Origin: Microtetraspora niveoalba
GTDB lineage: Bacteria; Actinomycetota; Actinomycetes; Streptosporangiales; Streptosporangiaceae
DNA: 64,000 nt
Direction: 5' to 3'
Assembly (NCBI RefSeq): GCF_001570405.1
Contig: NZ_BBYM01000005.1
Location: 1 to 64,000 of the forward strand
This document shows, in pieces, positions 47,668 through 56,761 of the stretch (its first letter is position 1; the number at the start of each line of letters is the position of its first letter). A program made the translations under genes and the position numbers. Under the pieces are notes generated by a model. That model worked only from the letters and a program-made list of their open reading frames with translations. It was not told the DNA's origin and did no database searches.

Positions 47668-49185
47668 TCACCTGAAGGTGGTGGGGAGGGGCACCACCTT
47701 GGCGGCGTTCACGGTCAGCTCGATGACGTTGGCCGCCAGCACCAGCGCCGTGCGCTCCGTGGCGAACCGCTCCATGTGCGGCTGGCGCTGGTGCTCCGCG
47801 TACCCCACCTCGTCGCGGTAGAGCTCGTACACGATGCGCTGGAGCGGCGCGGACTTCACGCCGTGGCACACGAAGATCAGCGTGTCCGGCTCGTTGCGCA
47901 GCACGGCCTCGACCGTCTCCTCGGCGAGCTTGTCGAACGCCTCTCCCGCGCCGTCCACCAGCGTGAACACGGTGAGCAGGCCGTAGATGTTCGGCGACGG
48001 CCGGACCGATCCGCCCTGGCCCCGGGGGGCGGCGGACGCGGCGGGGCCGCCGAACCCGACGCCGAGGTTCGCCGCCACGTCGGCGCCGAACACCGTGCCC
48101 GTCGCGGGCATCGCGTACTCGGGCCGGGCCGCCTGCCGCCGGTCGTACTCCGAGGGGCCCTGCGGCATGTTGTACTCCTGGCCGCCCGTGGGCATCGCGT
48201 AGTCGGCGTCCGCGGCCGGGGCCGCCGCCGGGGGCATCGTGTACTCCCGCCCGCGCCCGCCGCCGTACCCGTCCTGGCCCGGAGGGGCCCCGGGCTGCCG
48301 GGCGAAGCCGTCCGAGGGCTGCATCCGCGCCGCGTAGTCGACCTCGCCCTGCTCGCCCGCGCGGTACTCCGCGACGAGATCGCCGAGGCCCGAACGCCGT
48401 GGAGGCGCGGCCGCCGGCGGCTCGGACCGGACCTCGCCCCCGCGCCCGCCGCCGCGCGCCCACTCGTCGCCCGTCCGGTCGCCGGCCGCCTCCTCGTCGC
48501 CCTCGTCATCCTCGTCCTCGTACGGCGCGAGCGGCCGGGCGAGGGCGAACCAGACGCCTCCGGCGGTCGCGGCCATGGCGGCGACGACGACGATCCCGGG
48601 GAGCGCGAACTCCAGCGCGGCGGACACGGCGATGCCGCCAGGGGCGAGCGCGACCGTGGCGTTCATGTTGTCGAGGTCGTAGTCGTCGCCCCTGCGCCCG
48701 CGCAGCACCGCGATCACGAGCCAGATCACCAGCATCGCGATGACGACGACGTGGACGGCGCGCAGGAGCCATTCGGGCCAGATGTCCCAGAAGACGGCGG
48801 CCTCCGGGAACTCCTTGCCGAAGGTGGCGGTGATCGGGTCGACCAGCATGATCACGCCGCCGAGGCCGGTCAGCGCGCCGCCGATGAGCCATCCGGCGAA
48901 GCGCGGGAACGACTTCCTGGCCAGGAGCTGGGACACGCCGACGGCGAGCCAGAGCGGCCCGATCAGGGACCCGGTGAGCTGGAACAGCCGGAAGGTCACC
49001 GTCCCGAACCCGATCAACTGGCCCAGGGCGATCAGTCCCAGCGAGAGGCACATCGCCCCCGTGGTGATGCTCCACGCGACCAGCCATCCCGACGGCTTCT
49101 CGCGGATGCGGCCGACGACGACACCGGTGGTGATGGCGGCCAGAACGGCGCCGGCGAACGCGATGACAGCGACAACGACTTCCAT
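47668..49185 (-). CDS. Polytopic membrane protein fused to an ABM (YgiN-like) domain
   Basis: 505-residue protein in three parts. About six or seven spans occupy residues 1-215 (first span EVVVAVIAFAGAVLAAITTGVVV). A disordered acidic then Gly/Pro/Ala-rich linker follows (about 215-390). It contains repeated tyrosine motifs EYTMP, DYAMP, EYNMP and EYAMP. The C-terminal 100 residues form an antibiotic-biosynthesis-monooxygenase-type dimeric barrel (LIFVCHGVKSAPLQRIVYELYRDE in two pieces and HMERFATERTALVL). ABM domains often act on quinones or aromatic compounds. Role unknown. Start at 49185 has AAGG at good spacing. It is divergent from bldN. Confidence 0.7.
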   Translation of the reverse strand: MEVVVAVIAFAGAVLAAITTGVVVGRIREKPSGWLVAWSITTGAMCLSLGLIALGQLIGFGTVTFRLFQLTGSLIGPLWLAVGVSQLLARKSFPRFAGWLIGGALTGLGGVIMLVDPITATFGKEFPEAAVFWDIWPEWLLRAVHVVVIAMLVIWLVIAVLRGRRGDDYDLDNMNATVALAPGGIAVSAALEFALPGIVVVAAMAATAGGVWFALARPLAPYEDEDDEGDEEAAGDRTGDEWARGGGRGGEVRSEPPAAAPPRRSGLGDLVAEYRAGEQGEVDYAARMQPSDGFARQPGAPPGQDGYGGGRGREYTMPPAAAPAADADYAMPTGGQEYNMPQGPSEYDRRQAARPEYAMPATGTVFGADVAANLGVGFGGPAASAAPRGQGGSVRPSPNIYGLLTVFTLVDGAGEAFDKLAEETVEAVLRNEPDTLIFVCHGVKSAPLQRIVYELYRDEVGYAEHQRQPHMERFATERTALVLAANVIELTVNAAKVVPLPTTFR

Positions 49186-49342
49186 GGTGGACCTTATGCT
49201 GCCGGACATCGCGCGCCGACCGGTAGCCGATGCCGCGTCCCGTTACGCGAAGTGATTACCATGCACGGCGGATTGTGTAATCTCGCGATGATTTCTAGAG
49301 TGTTCGAGCACGCCGACTCCCCTTCCCCCATGGGATCACCGG

Positions 49343-49987
49343 ATGCCGACATCGTGGCCGTTCGCCGGGCTCTCCCCTCCAGCCACTGGAGTGGTGCGGC
49401 AGGCGCCTCCCGCCGTCCCCGCGGCGGCGCAGCTCGAACACGACGAGATGCGCACGCTGGTCCTGCGCGCCAAGACCGGCGACACCGAGGCGTTCGGCAT
49501 GCTCTACGACCGTTACGTCGATCTCGTCTACCGCTACGTCTTCTTCCGCGTGGGTTCGCACGCGCTCGCGGAGGACCTGACGAGCGACACGTTCCTGCGG
49601 GCCCTGCGCGGCATCGCGGACTTCACCTGGCAGGGACGCGACTTCGGCGCCTGGCTGGTCACCATCGCCAGGAACCTGGTCACCGACCACTTCAAGTCGG
49701 GGCGCAGCCGGCTCGAAGTGTGCACGGGCGAGATCCTCGACACGCCTCTGGACGGCGACCACATCCCCGAGAACGCCGTCGTCGCCAGCATGGTCAACGA
49801 GCACGTGTTCCGGGCGATCACCCGGCTCAACCCCGAGCAGCAGGAGTGCGTCGTGCTGCGCTTCCTGCACGGCATGTCGCTCGCGGAGACGGCCATGATC
49901 ATGGGCAAGCAGAGCGGCGCGATCAAGGCGCTCCAGTTCCGCGCGATCAAGGCCCTGGCCCGCGCGCTGCCCAAAGATCTCGGTTAG
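49343..49987 (+). CDS. bldN: ECF sigma factor, BldN orthologue
   Basis: 214-residue RNA polymerase sigma factor. Region 2: MLYDRYVDLVYRYVFFRVGSHALAEDLTSDTFLRALRGI in pieces; then FTWQGRDFGAWLVTIARNLVTDHFKSGRSRLEV, which matches BldN closely. Region 4: RLNPEQQECVVLRFLHGMSLAETAMIMGKQSGAIKALQFRA. Streptomyces BldN has a longer N-terminal pro-sequence; here about 35 residues precede region 2 and the exact start is uncertain (no clear ribosome-binding site at 49343). It controls aerial development in Streptomyces. The next gene is a likely anti-sigma partner. Confidence 0.87.
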   Translation: MPTSWPFAGLSPPATGVVRQAPPAVPAAAQLEHDEMRTLVLRAKTGDTEAFGMLYDRYVDLVYRYVFFRVGSHALAEDLTSDTFLRALRGIADFTWQGRDFGAWLVTIARNLVTDHFKSGRSRLEVCTGEILDTPLDGDHIPENAVVASMVNEHVFRAITRLNPEQQECVVLRFLHGMSLAETAMIMGKQSGAIKALQFRAIKALARALPKDLG

Positions 49988-50070
49988 CTCACGTACCGTA
50001 ACCCGGGCCCGGCCACCTCGTTGGGCAGGGCACAGACGTGGATCGGCAGCGGGGGATCTCGGGAGCGTTC

Positions 50071-50763
50071 ATGGGCTGGTGGCGGCCGGGGCGCCGGCGA
50101 CGGGCCAGGGGGACGGAGCGTGCCGCCGGCCGTGTCACCACGCGGATCGCCGAGGCCGGCTCCCGGATCGGCGCGGCTCCCCGGCCCGACTTCCGCGCGC
50201 GGCTGCGTGCGGACCTGCTGGAGGCGCACGCCGCCGAGCGGAGACCCGCCGCCGAGCCCCCCGCCGAGCGTCCCGAGGTCCGCCGCCCCTCCCCGCTCGT
50301 ACGGCTCCGCCCTCTCGCGGTGTTCACGGTGCTCCTCGGCGTGATGTTCGCGACCGGCGCCCGCGCGTACGACTCGGTGCCGGGGGACATTCTCTACCCG
50401 GTGAAGCGGGCGGCGGAGGCGACCGTGCTGCGGCTGGCCGTGAGCGACGCGGAGCGGGCGAAGCGCGAGATGACGGCCGCCCGGCAGCGCGCGGCCGAGG
50501 CGGCGACGCTGGCCGGCGCCGCGGGCCCCGACCGGGACCGGCTGATCACCCAGGCCCTGGACGACATGGCGCGTACGACCCGGGCCGCGCTGAGCCGGGT
50601 CAGACGGCGCGCCGACCGGCCAGAGGGAGAAGAGGTACAGCGGTTCGCGCGCGAGCAGCGGACCATGGTGGAGCCGCTGCTCCCGAAGCTCGACCGGGAG
50701 AACCGCGACAAGGCGACCAGGTACCTCACCTACATCGACACCTTCGCCACGCCCGTCCAATGA
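50071..50763 (+). CDS. DUF5667-like membrane protein, probable anti-sigma (RsbN position)
   Basis: 230-residue protein with one central span (LAVFTVLLGVMFATGARA, about 92-110) followed at once by YDSVPGDILYPVKRAAE, the DUF5667 signature. The extracytoplasmic part is helical and rich in Ala/Arg/Glu. The cytoplasmic N terminus is basic. In Streptomyces bldN is followed by rsbN, a membrane anti-sigma; this gene has the same position and topology, so an anti-BldN role is inferred. The ATG at 50071 is preceded by GGGAG. Confidence 0.68.
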   Translation: MGWWRPGRRRRARGTERAAGRVTTRIAEAGSRIGAAPRPDFRARLRADLLEAHAAERRPAAEPPAERPEVRRPSPLVRLRPLAVFTVLLGVMFATGARAYDSVPGDILYPVKRAAEATVLRLAVSDAERAKREMTAARQRAAEAATLAGAAGPDRDRLITQALDDMARTTRAALSRVRRRADRPEGEEVQRFAREQRTMVEPLLPKLDRENRDKATRYLTYIDTFATPVQ

Positions 50764-50854
50764 CGCGCCGCCCGGAATCCCGACGGAATACGGTCACACG
50801 GTGCTAACGCCGCGTACACCGTCATCCGCAGGCGTCCGGTTAAGCTGATGCCCT

Positions 50855-51721
50855 ATGAGGCGGCTAATGCGACGGCGGGAAGCGGCGGAGATCGCGGGTG
50901 AGGTGGCGGCCGCGGCGGCGGTGCCGACCCCGAGCGCCGAGCCGGACCCGGCCGCCGCGGCGTTCTTCGACGTGGACAACACGATGATGCGCGGCGCCTC
51001 GATCTACCACTTCGCCCGCGGCCTGGCCTCGCGGGGCCTGTTCACCACCAACGACCTGGTGCGGTTCGCCCTCGGCCAGGCCTGGTTCCGGGTGCGCGGC
51101 AACGAGAACCCCGAGCACATCGCCAAGGCCAAGGAGACGGCGCTGGCCTTCGTCGCGGGTCTGAAGGTCGACGACGTGGTGCGCCTCGGCGAGGAGATCT
51201 ACGACGAGGTCATGTCCGACCGCATCTGGTCCGGGACGCGCGCGCTGGCGCAGGCCCACCTGGACGCGGGGCAGCGGGTGTGGCTGGTCACCGCGACCCC
51301 GGTCGAGCTGGCCCGGGTGATCGCCCAGCGGCTGGGCCTCACCGGCGCGCTGGGCACGGTGGCCGAGACCGCGGACGGCGTCTACACCGGCCGGCTGGTC
51401 GGCGACCTCCTGCACGGCCCGGCGAAGGCGGAGGCGATCCGGGCGCTGGCCCGCAGGGAGGGGCTCGACCTGTCCCACTGCTCGGCGTACAGCGACTCGG
51501 CCAACGACCTGCCCATGTTGTCGCTGGTCGGCCGGCCCTGCGCGATCAACCCGGACAGCGAGCTGCGCGAGCACGCCAAGGAGAACGGCTGGCAGATCCG
51601 CGACTTCCGCACCGGACGCAAGGCGACGCTGATCGGCCTGCCGATCGCCGCGACGGCGGGCGCGGTCGCGGGCGGCATCGCGGCGGGCATCGCGCTGCGC
51701 AGGCACTACCGCTCGTCCTGA
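50855..51721 (+). CDS. HAD-IB family phosphatase (SerB-like)
   Basis: 288-residue HAD-superfamily hydrolase. Motif [10 protein letters not shown] at about 37-45 supplies the nucleophile Asp. Motif II Thr is in VWLVTATP, motif III Lys region [11 protein letters not shown], and motif [17 protein letters not shown]-terminal hydrophobic segment ([23 protein letters not shown]) is probably a membrane anchor. The substrate is unknown; phosphoserine-like substrates are possible. The mycobacterial counterpart in this neighbourhood is annotated serB1. Confidence 0.85.
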   Translation: MRRLMRRREAAEIAGEVAAAAAVPTPSAEPDPAAAAFFDVDNTMMRGASIYHFARGLASRGLFTTNDLVRFALGQAWFRVRGNENPEHIAKAKETALAFVAGLKVDDVVRLGEEIYDEVMSDRIWSGTRALAQAHLDAGQRVWLVTATPVELARVIAQRLGLTGALGTVAETADGVYTGRLVGDLLHGPAKAEAIRALARREGLDLSHCSAYSDSANDLPMLSLVGRPCAINPDSELREHAKENGWQIRDFRTGRKATLIGLPIAATAGAVAGGIAAGIALRRHYRSS

Positions 51722-51734
51722 GCCCTCCGGCCGG

Positions 51735-52772
51735 TCAGCGCGACGCGAGGCGGGTGGCGCGGTCGAGGAAGTCGCCGAGCGCCTGGTTGACTGCGTCCGG
51801 CCGCTCGAAGCCGATCATGTGACCGGCGCCGGGGACGACGGTGAGCCGCGCGCCGGGCAGGGACTCCGCGATCCTGCGGCTGTGCTCGGGAGGGGTGACG
51901 CGGTCGTCCTCCCCGACCATGACGAGGGTCTCGACCGCGCTGAGCGCTGTGAGCGCGGCCAGCTTGTCGTGGACGCAGAGGCCGCGGAAGAAGCCGACCA
52001 TCACCTCGGTCGGGGTGGCCGCCGCCACGTCGCTGACGAAGCGCACGTGGTCGGGCCGGGCGCCGCCGCCGAAGGCGATGAAGCGGGCCACCGGCAGGTG
52101 GGTGCGGGTCTTCAGGGCGACGCTGCGGTCGATCCACGCCGCGCGGGCCAGCATGCCCTCGAACACGATCGGCGTGATCAGTCCGGCGATCCGGCCCACC
52201 GGCCACGGGAGGCCGAACGTGTGCCGGGACAGCCCGCCGGACGACGTGCTGAGCATGGCGACGCCGCGCACCCGGGAGGCGAGCAGCTCCGGATGCCGGG
52301 CGGCGAACGCCATGATGCTCATGCCGCCCATCGAGTGGCCGACCAGCACCACCGGCACGCCGTCGGGCACGGCCTGCTCGATGACCGCCGCCAGGTCGTC
52401 GCCGAGCCGGTCGATCGTGCAGTCGTCGATCGGTCCGGTGGAGGAGGCGCCGTGCCCGCGCTGGTCGTAGAAGACGAACGTGGCCCGGCGGCCGGCCAGG
52501 GCCTCGCGCTGGATGTGCCAGCAGTGCCGGTTCATCATCCATCCGTGCGCGAACACCACGGCCACCTCGGGATCGGGATGCTCGTCGACGTCGGCGGCGA
52601 GGTGCACACCATCATCTGTGATCACGGTCATCGGCTTGCCGACGAGGCAGCCGATCCGGGAGTCGCCCACCACGGCCGGTACGGCTTCCGCCCGCCGCCG
52701 GACCACCCCGGCGGCGTATCCCAGTGCCATACCGGCGAGCAGTACTTTCCGTTTTATCCCGCTTTGGTGCAT
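51735..52772 (-). CDS. Alpha/beta-hydrolase
   Basis: 345-residue serine hydrolase. The nucleophile elbow is GHSMGG (VVLVGHSMGGMSIMAFAARHP), the oxyanion region VFAHGWMMNRHCW, and the catalytic His in GAGHMIGFERPDAV. An N-terminal hydrophobic stretch (VLLAGMALGYAAGVVRRR) may anchor it. The ATG at 52772 follows AAGAGGAG; a longer open frame to 52820 lies in the promoter. The substrate is unknown (esterase, lipase or C-C hydrolase). Confidence 0.82.
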   Translation of the reverse strand: MHQSGIKRKVLLAGMALGYAAGVVRRRAEAVPAVVGDSRIGCLVGKPMTVITDDGVHLAADVDEHPDPEVAVVFAHGWMMNRHCWHIQREALAGRRATFVFYDQRGHGASSTGPIDDCTIDRLGDDLAAVIEQAVPDGVPVVLVGHSMGGMSIMAFAARHPELLASRVRGVAMLSTSSGGLSRHTFGLPWPVGRIAGLITPIVFEGMLARAAWIDRSVALKTRTHLPVARFIAFGGGARPDHVRFVSDVAAATPTEVMVGFFRGLCVHDKLAALTALSAVETLVMVGEDDRVTPPEHSRRIAESLPGARLTVVPGAGHMIGFERPDAVNQALGDFLDRATRLASR

Positions 52773-52800
52773 GATGTACTCCTCTTGGTGGGGTACACCA

Positions 52801-52812
52801 TACCGACCGGTA
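52801..52812. promoter_or_regulatory. TACCGACCGGTA palindrome, candidate operator
   Basis: TACCG and CGGTA arms surround AC, 29 bases before the alpha/beta-hydrolase start. Similar CCGACCGG-containing palindromes are often bound by TetR-type regulators in actinomycetes. No such regulator is seen in the window, so the assignment is weak. Confidence 0.4.
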
Positions 52813-52880
52813 GCAGCCATTGTTAGACCCCGAGACCGATAAGCCCGGGTAAAAAATGCGGGGCCGGAACGACCGGAAGG

Positions 52881-54356
52881 TCAGCCGGACGCGCCCGGTG
52901 AGGCGCGGACCAGCGTGACGGTGGCGCTGTAGGCGTCGGCCCCCTGCGGGATGTACATCAGCGTGAGAGCCGAGCGGCTCGCCTTCATCGTGAACGCGCC
53001 CACCTGGGAACACCGGGTGCCCTCGGTGATCGTCTCGCGCAGGAGGAACCGCCCGTCCGGGGCGCGGCCGGCCAGGGTGAGACGCCCGCTGCATCCCAAA
53101 TCCGGGTAGCGGACGGTCGCGGAGCGCGCCCCGGCCCGGATGGTCACGATCATGGGGTGGCTGCGGCCGTCGCTCTGCGCCAGCGCCCCCTTCCACGCTC
53201 CTTGGAAGGCCCGGGAGAAGCGTGGCGGCGCCGGGGCGGCGGTCTCGGTCGGGCGTCCGGCGACGGGACTGCTCGTGGCGGAGCGGCCGTCGCCGTCGTT
53301 CGCCGCCTCGCCGTCCCCGCCCCACCCCTGCCAGAGCCAGAAGGAGGCCGCGCCGACCAGTACGGCCAGCACCGCGCTCACGCCGCCGAGGGCCACTCGC
53401 CCCGCCCATCCCGCGCTCGTCGCCTCGGCGGCGGCCCGGCTCGCGGGAGGCTCCGTGTCGGCGCCGCGCCCCGCCGGGGTCTCCGGGGCGCCGGGCGACA
53501 TCGGCACCGGCGTCGACGTCTGTGTAGGCGTCGATGCGGTGGCCGGGTCGCCCGACCCGAGGAGCCGCATCAGCACCTCCCGCATGGGCGGCCGCGCCCC
53601 CGGGTCCTTCGCCAGGCAGTGGCGCACCAGGGAGCGCAAGGGCTCCGGCACACCGTCGATCTCCGGCTCCGCGTTGATCACCCGGTAGAGGACGGCGTGA
53701 GCGGAGTCGGCCGCGAACGGCGAGCGCCCCGTGGCCGCGAACGCGACGACCGCGCCCCAGGCGAAGACGTCGGCCGGAGGACCGATCGGCGCCCCCACGA
53801 CCTGCTCCGGCGCCATGTACGCCGGGGTGCCGATGACCTGGCCGCCGACCGTCGCCGTCGCGTCGAGCGCACGGGCGATCCCGAAGTCGATCACCCTCGG
53901 GCCGTCCTGCCCGAGCAGCACGTTGCCGGGCTTGAAGTCCCGGTGGACCAGTCCCGCCTCGTGGATCGCGGTGAGAGCGGTCGCGGTCCCGACGGCGAGC
54001 CGGTGCAGGGCGGCCCCGCCGCGCGGCCCGTGCCGGGTCACCTCGTCCTGGAGGGACGGCCCGTCCACGAACTCGGTGACGATGTACGGCGGGTTCGACC
54101 AGAGGTCGGCGGCGAGGAACTGGGCGGTGCAGAACGAGGCCACCCGGCGCGCGACGCCCACCTCCCGGGCGAAACGCTCGCGGGTGACGTCGTCGTGCGC
54201 GATCTCCGGCCGGAGGATCTTGACCGCCACCGCGGCGCCCGACGGATCGGTCCCGAGATAGACGATGCCCTGCCCACCGGCCCCGAGGCGGCGGATCAGC
54301 CGGTACGGACCGATGAACTGGGGATCGCCTGCCTGGAGAGCAACTGATGCCGTCAC
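52881..54356 (-). CDS. Membrane Ser/Thr protein kinase (PknB-like) with extracytoplasmic domain
   Basis: 491-residue kinase. Glycine loop RLGAGGQGIVYLG, VAVK lysine K46, catalytic HRDFKPGN with D140, DFG 157-159 and GTPAYMAPEQ. A Pro/Thr/Ala-rich linker (about 270-320) leads to a single span (VALGGVSAVLAVLVGAASFWLW) and an exported C-terminal domain of about 110 residues. That domain has two or three Cys (LGCSGRL, EGTRCSQ), is strand-rich and may sense a ligand. Targets are unknown. It stands alone on the minus strand. Confidence 0.9.
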   Translation of the reverse strand: MTASVALQAGDPQFIGPYRLIRRLGAGGQGIVYLGTDPSGAAVAVKILRPEIAHDDVTRERFAREVGVARRVASFCTAQFLAADLWSNPPYIVTEFVDGPSLQDEVTRHGPRGGAALHRLAVGTATALTAIHEAGLVHRDFKPGNVLLGQDGPRVIDFGIARALDATATVGGQVIGTPAYMAPEQVVGAPIGPPADVFAWGAVVAFAATGRSPFAADSAHAVLYRVINAEPEIDGVPEPLRSLVRHCLAKDPGARPPMREVLMRLLGSGDPATASTPTQTSTPVPMSPGAPETPAGRGADTEPPASRAAAEATSAGWAGRVALGGVSAVLAVLVGAASFWLWQGWGGDGEAANDGDGRSATSSPVAGRPTETAAPAPPRFSRAFQGAWKGALAQSDGRSHPMIVTIRAGARSATVRYPDLGCSGRLTLAGRAPDGRFLLRETITEGTRCSQVGAFTMKASRSALTLMYIPQGADAYSATVTLVRASPGASG

Positions 54357-54465
54357 CCGTACGCCCCCGTCGAATGGCGGTGTGGAGGAAGGAAGCCTCG
54401 CGGAGCGGCCTCCGGGGACGCTTCGCGACCCCTCAGATTAGGGCAGCCCGTGATCCCCTGTCATG

Positions 54466-55362
54466 TCAGGGGAAGGCGGGGCCGCGGCGTCGCCGGAGCG
54501 TGTCGAGCAGGCCCTGGATCGTCTCGCGCACCTGGTCGGTGAGATTGAAGACCAGCATGGGGTCGTCGGCGTCGATCGGATCGTAGTCGTCCGTCCTGAT
54601 CGGCTCGCCGAACTCGATCAGCCACTTGGACGGCAGCGGCACCAGCCCGAGCGGCCCGAGCCACGGGAAGAGCGGGGTGATCGGCAGGTAGGGCAGGCCG
54701 AGCAGCCGGGCCAGCGCGGGCATGTCGCCGATCTTGGGGTAGATCTCCTCGGCGCCGACGATCGCGCAGGGGATGATCGGCGCCCCGGCCCGGATCGCCG
54801 AGGCGGCGAAGCCGCCCCTGCCGAACCGCTGCAACCTGTAGCGCTGCGAGAACGGCTTGCCGACGCCCTTGAACCCCTCGGGGAAGACGCCGACCAGCTC
54901 GCCCCCGCGCAGGAGGCGGTCGGCGTCCTCGGGGCAGGCGAGCGTGTGCCCGGTCTTGCGGGCCAGGTGGCCGAGCACGGGCAACTGGTAGACGAGGTCC
55001 GCGCCGAGCAGCCGGACCGGACGGTGCGCCTCATCGTGCAGCGCGACCTGCATCATCAGCGCGTCGACCGGCAGCGTGCCCGAGTGGTTCGCCACGACGA
55101 GCGCCCCCGAATCGGCGGGCACGTGCTCCAGACCGGAGGTCTCGACCCGGAACCAGTGCCGGTAGACCGGCCGGAGCAGTTCGAGCACGACCTTGTCGTT
55201 CAACTCGGGGTCGAAGCCGAACTCGTCCACCTCGTACTCGCCGGTGACGCGGCGGCGCAGGAACGCGAGCAGCTCGGCGAGCCGTTCGTCGCCCGACCGC
55301 TCCCGGGCGTCCCCGGGAACGCCGGGCGAGCCCTCATCGGAGGTACGCGTCACGTCACCCAC
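54466..55362 (-). CDS. Lysophospholipid acyltransferase (PlsC-like) family protein
   Basis: 298-residue glycerolipid acyltransferase-type protein. The HX4D motif is NHSGTLPVD (about 112-120) and the second block is VFPEGFKGVGKPF (about 178-190). APIIPCAIVGAEEIYPKI is the third. About 60 residues precede the domain. It follows the epimerase gene by 13 bases on the same strand, and this pair is conserved in mycobacteria (Rv0501-Rv0502). The acceptor lipid is unknown. Confidence 0.87.
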   Translation of the reverse strand: MGDVTRTSDEGSPGVPGDARERSGDERLAELLAFLRRRVTGEYEVDEFGFDPELNDKVVLELLRPVYRHWFRVETSGLEHVPADSGALVVANHSGTLPVDALMMQVALHDEAHRPVRLLGADLVYQLPVLGHLARKTGHTLACPEDADRLLRGGELVGVFPEGFKGVGKPFSQRYRLQRFGRGGFAASAIRAGAPIIPCAIVGAEEIYPKIGDMPALARLLGLPYLPITPLFPWLGPLGLVPLPSKWLIEFGEPIRTDDYDPIDADDPMLVFNLTDQVRETIQGLLDTLRRRRGPAFP

Positions 55363-55375
55363 GCCTTCGGTCGCT

Positions 55376-56422
55376 TCACAGGTCGTCCCGCGGCGGGGCG
55401 GATCGGCTCGAAGCGAGATCGGACAGCCGGTCGGCCACGGCCGCGGTGAGGCCGCCGGAGACGCCGCGCGAGCGGAGGAAGTCCTCGAAGGCGGCGGCCG
55501 TCCCGAACTTGGGCCGCCACCCGAGCTCCCGGGTCAGCCGCCCGCAGTCCACGACCCTGCCGTGGCACATCAGCTTGAGCTGCTCCGGGGAGAAGTCCAC
55601 GCCGCCGGCGGTCCGCGCCACCTCTCCCAGCAGGCGGAAGAGCGGCGACGGGACGGGCAGCGAGAGCCGGCCCGCCCGCCGCAGGCACTGGGACAGCAGG
55701 AGCACGCCGTCGCCGGCCACGTTGAACGTGCCGGGATGGTCCTCCAGGGCCATCCGCCGCAGCGCCTCGACCCCGTCGTCCTCGTGGACGAACTGCAGCC
55801 GCGGGTCGAACCCGAGCACCCTCGGAGGGACCGGCCGCGTGAAGTACCGGGTGAGGGGCGAGTCCACCCCGGGTCCCATGAAGTTGGCGAAACGGAGCGT
55901 CGAGGTGACCACGTCGGGACGCCGCCTGGCGAAGCCCCGGACGTAGCCCTCGACGTCGCCGGCGTCCTTGGCGTACCCCGAATGCGGCGCCTCGGCGGGC
56001 TCGCCGTCCTCGGTGAAGACGGCGGGGTCGTTCGGCGCCGAGCCGTAGACGGCGGTCGTGGACCGCACCACCACCCTGCGCACGGACGTCGAGCGCTGGC
56101 ACGCGCCGAGCAGGTGCATCGTGCCGATGACGTTGTGCTCTTTCACGGCCGACCGGCTCCGCGAGGGGCCGCCGATCAGGCTCATGTGCACGACGACGTC
56201 GACGTCCGCCGCCGCGATGACCTGCGCGATGTCCGGACTGCGCAGATCGACGCGGACGAACTCGAGGCGACCGGCCTGGGAGCCGCCGGCTCGGGCCGGC
56301 GACGGCGGCGGAACCGTGTCCACTCCGACGACCCGGCCGACACCCGGGTCGGCGGCGAGCACGCTCGCCACTCGTGCTCCGATGTGGCGCGAGACCCCGG
56401 TGACCAGCACTGTGTGGGTCAT
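55376..56422 (-). CDS. NAD-dependent epimerase/dehydratase (extended SDR)
   Basis: 348-residue sugar-nucleotide epimerase-type enzyme. The NAD motif is VLVTGVSRHIGARVASVL rather than the usual GGxGxxG, VVVHMSLIG follows, and the catalytic Tyr/Lys pair appears as SGYAKDAGDVEGYV. STTAVYGSAP supplies the Ser. The substrate is unknown; the mycobacterial relative is called galE2. The epimerase and acyltransferase form an operon, with bS22 and HTH genes just upstream on the same strand. Confidence 0.85.
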   Translation of the reverse strand: MTHTVLVTGVSRHIGARVASVLAADPGVGRVVGVDTVPPPSPARAGGSQAGRLEFVRVDLRSPDIAQVIAAADVDVVVHMSLIGGPSRSRSAVKEHNVIGTMHLLGACQRSTSVRRVVVRSTTAVYGSAPNDPAVFTEDGEPAEAPHSGYAKDAGDVEGYVRGFARRRPDVVTSTLRFANFMGPGVDSPLTRYFTRPVPPRVLGFDPRLQFVHEDDGVEALRRMALEDHPGTFNVAGDGVLLLSQCLRRAGRLSLPVPSPLFRLLGEVARTAGGVDFSPEQLKLMCHGRVVDCGRLTRELGWRPKFGTAAAFEDFLRSRGVSGGLTAAVADRLSDLASSRSAPPRDDL

Positions 56423-56501
56423 CGCGGCCTCACTGGGGGACTGGTGGGGGAATGGAGTTCACGGTCGCCCGGCCCCTCGGGGACCGGTGCGCGCCGTATT
56501 A

Positions 56502-56600
56502 CTACTTCTTGTTACGCCGCTGGATGCGCGTCTTCTTGAGCAGCTTGCGGTGCTTCTTCTTGGCCATGCGCTTGCGGCGCTTCTTGATCACAGAGCCCAC
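56502..56600 (-). CDS. 30S ribosomal protein bS22 (AURKAIP1/COX24 domain)
   Basis: 32-residue extremely basic protein, [19 protein letters not shown] at the start and QRRNKK at the end, with a GTG start and TAG stop. It matches the mycobacterial small-subunit protein bS22 (Rv0500B), which binds near the decoding site of the 30S subunit. The coding frame has only 33 codons including the stop, so it is easily missed. Its position between the HTH gene and the epimerase gene is the same as in mycobacteria. The call rests on near-identity of a short sequence from memory. Confidence 0.88.
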   Translation of the reverse strand: MGSVIKKRRKRMAKKKHRKLLKKTRIQRRNKK

Positions 56601-56761
56601 GGGACCCCCAGGTGAAGGTTGAGAATGCCAGACCGGTGCGCGAGCGCACACCGGCACAACAGACTACCGGCGATCCACGGTCGATCGCCCCCTGGGGGAC
56701 ACCGCGTGGCCGACACCGGACCGCGCGCCTGGTCAGCGCGGGTCCGCGTCGCCTCGGCGTG

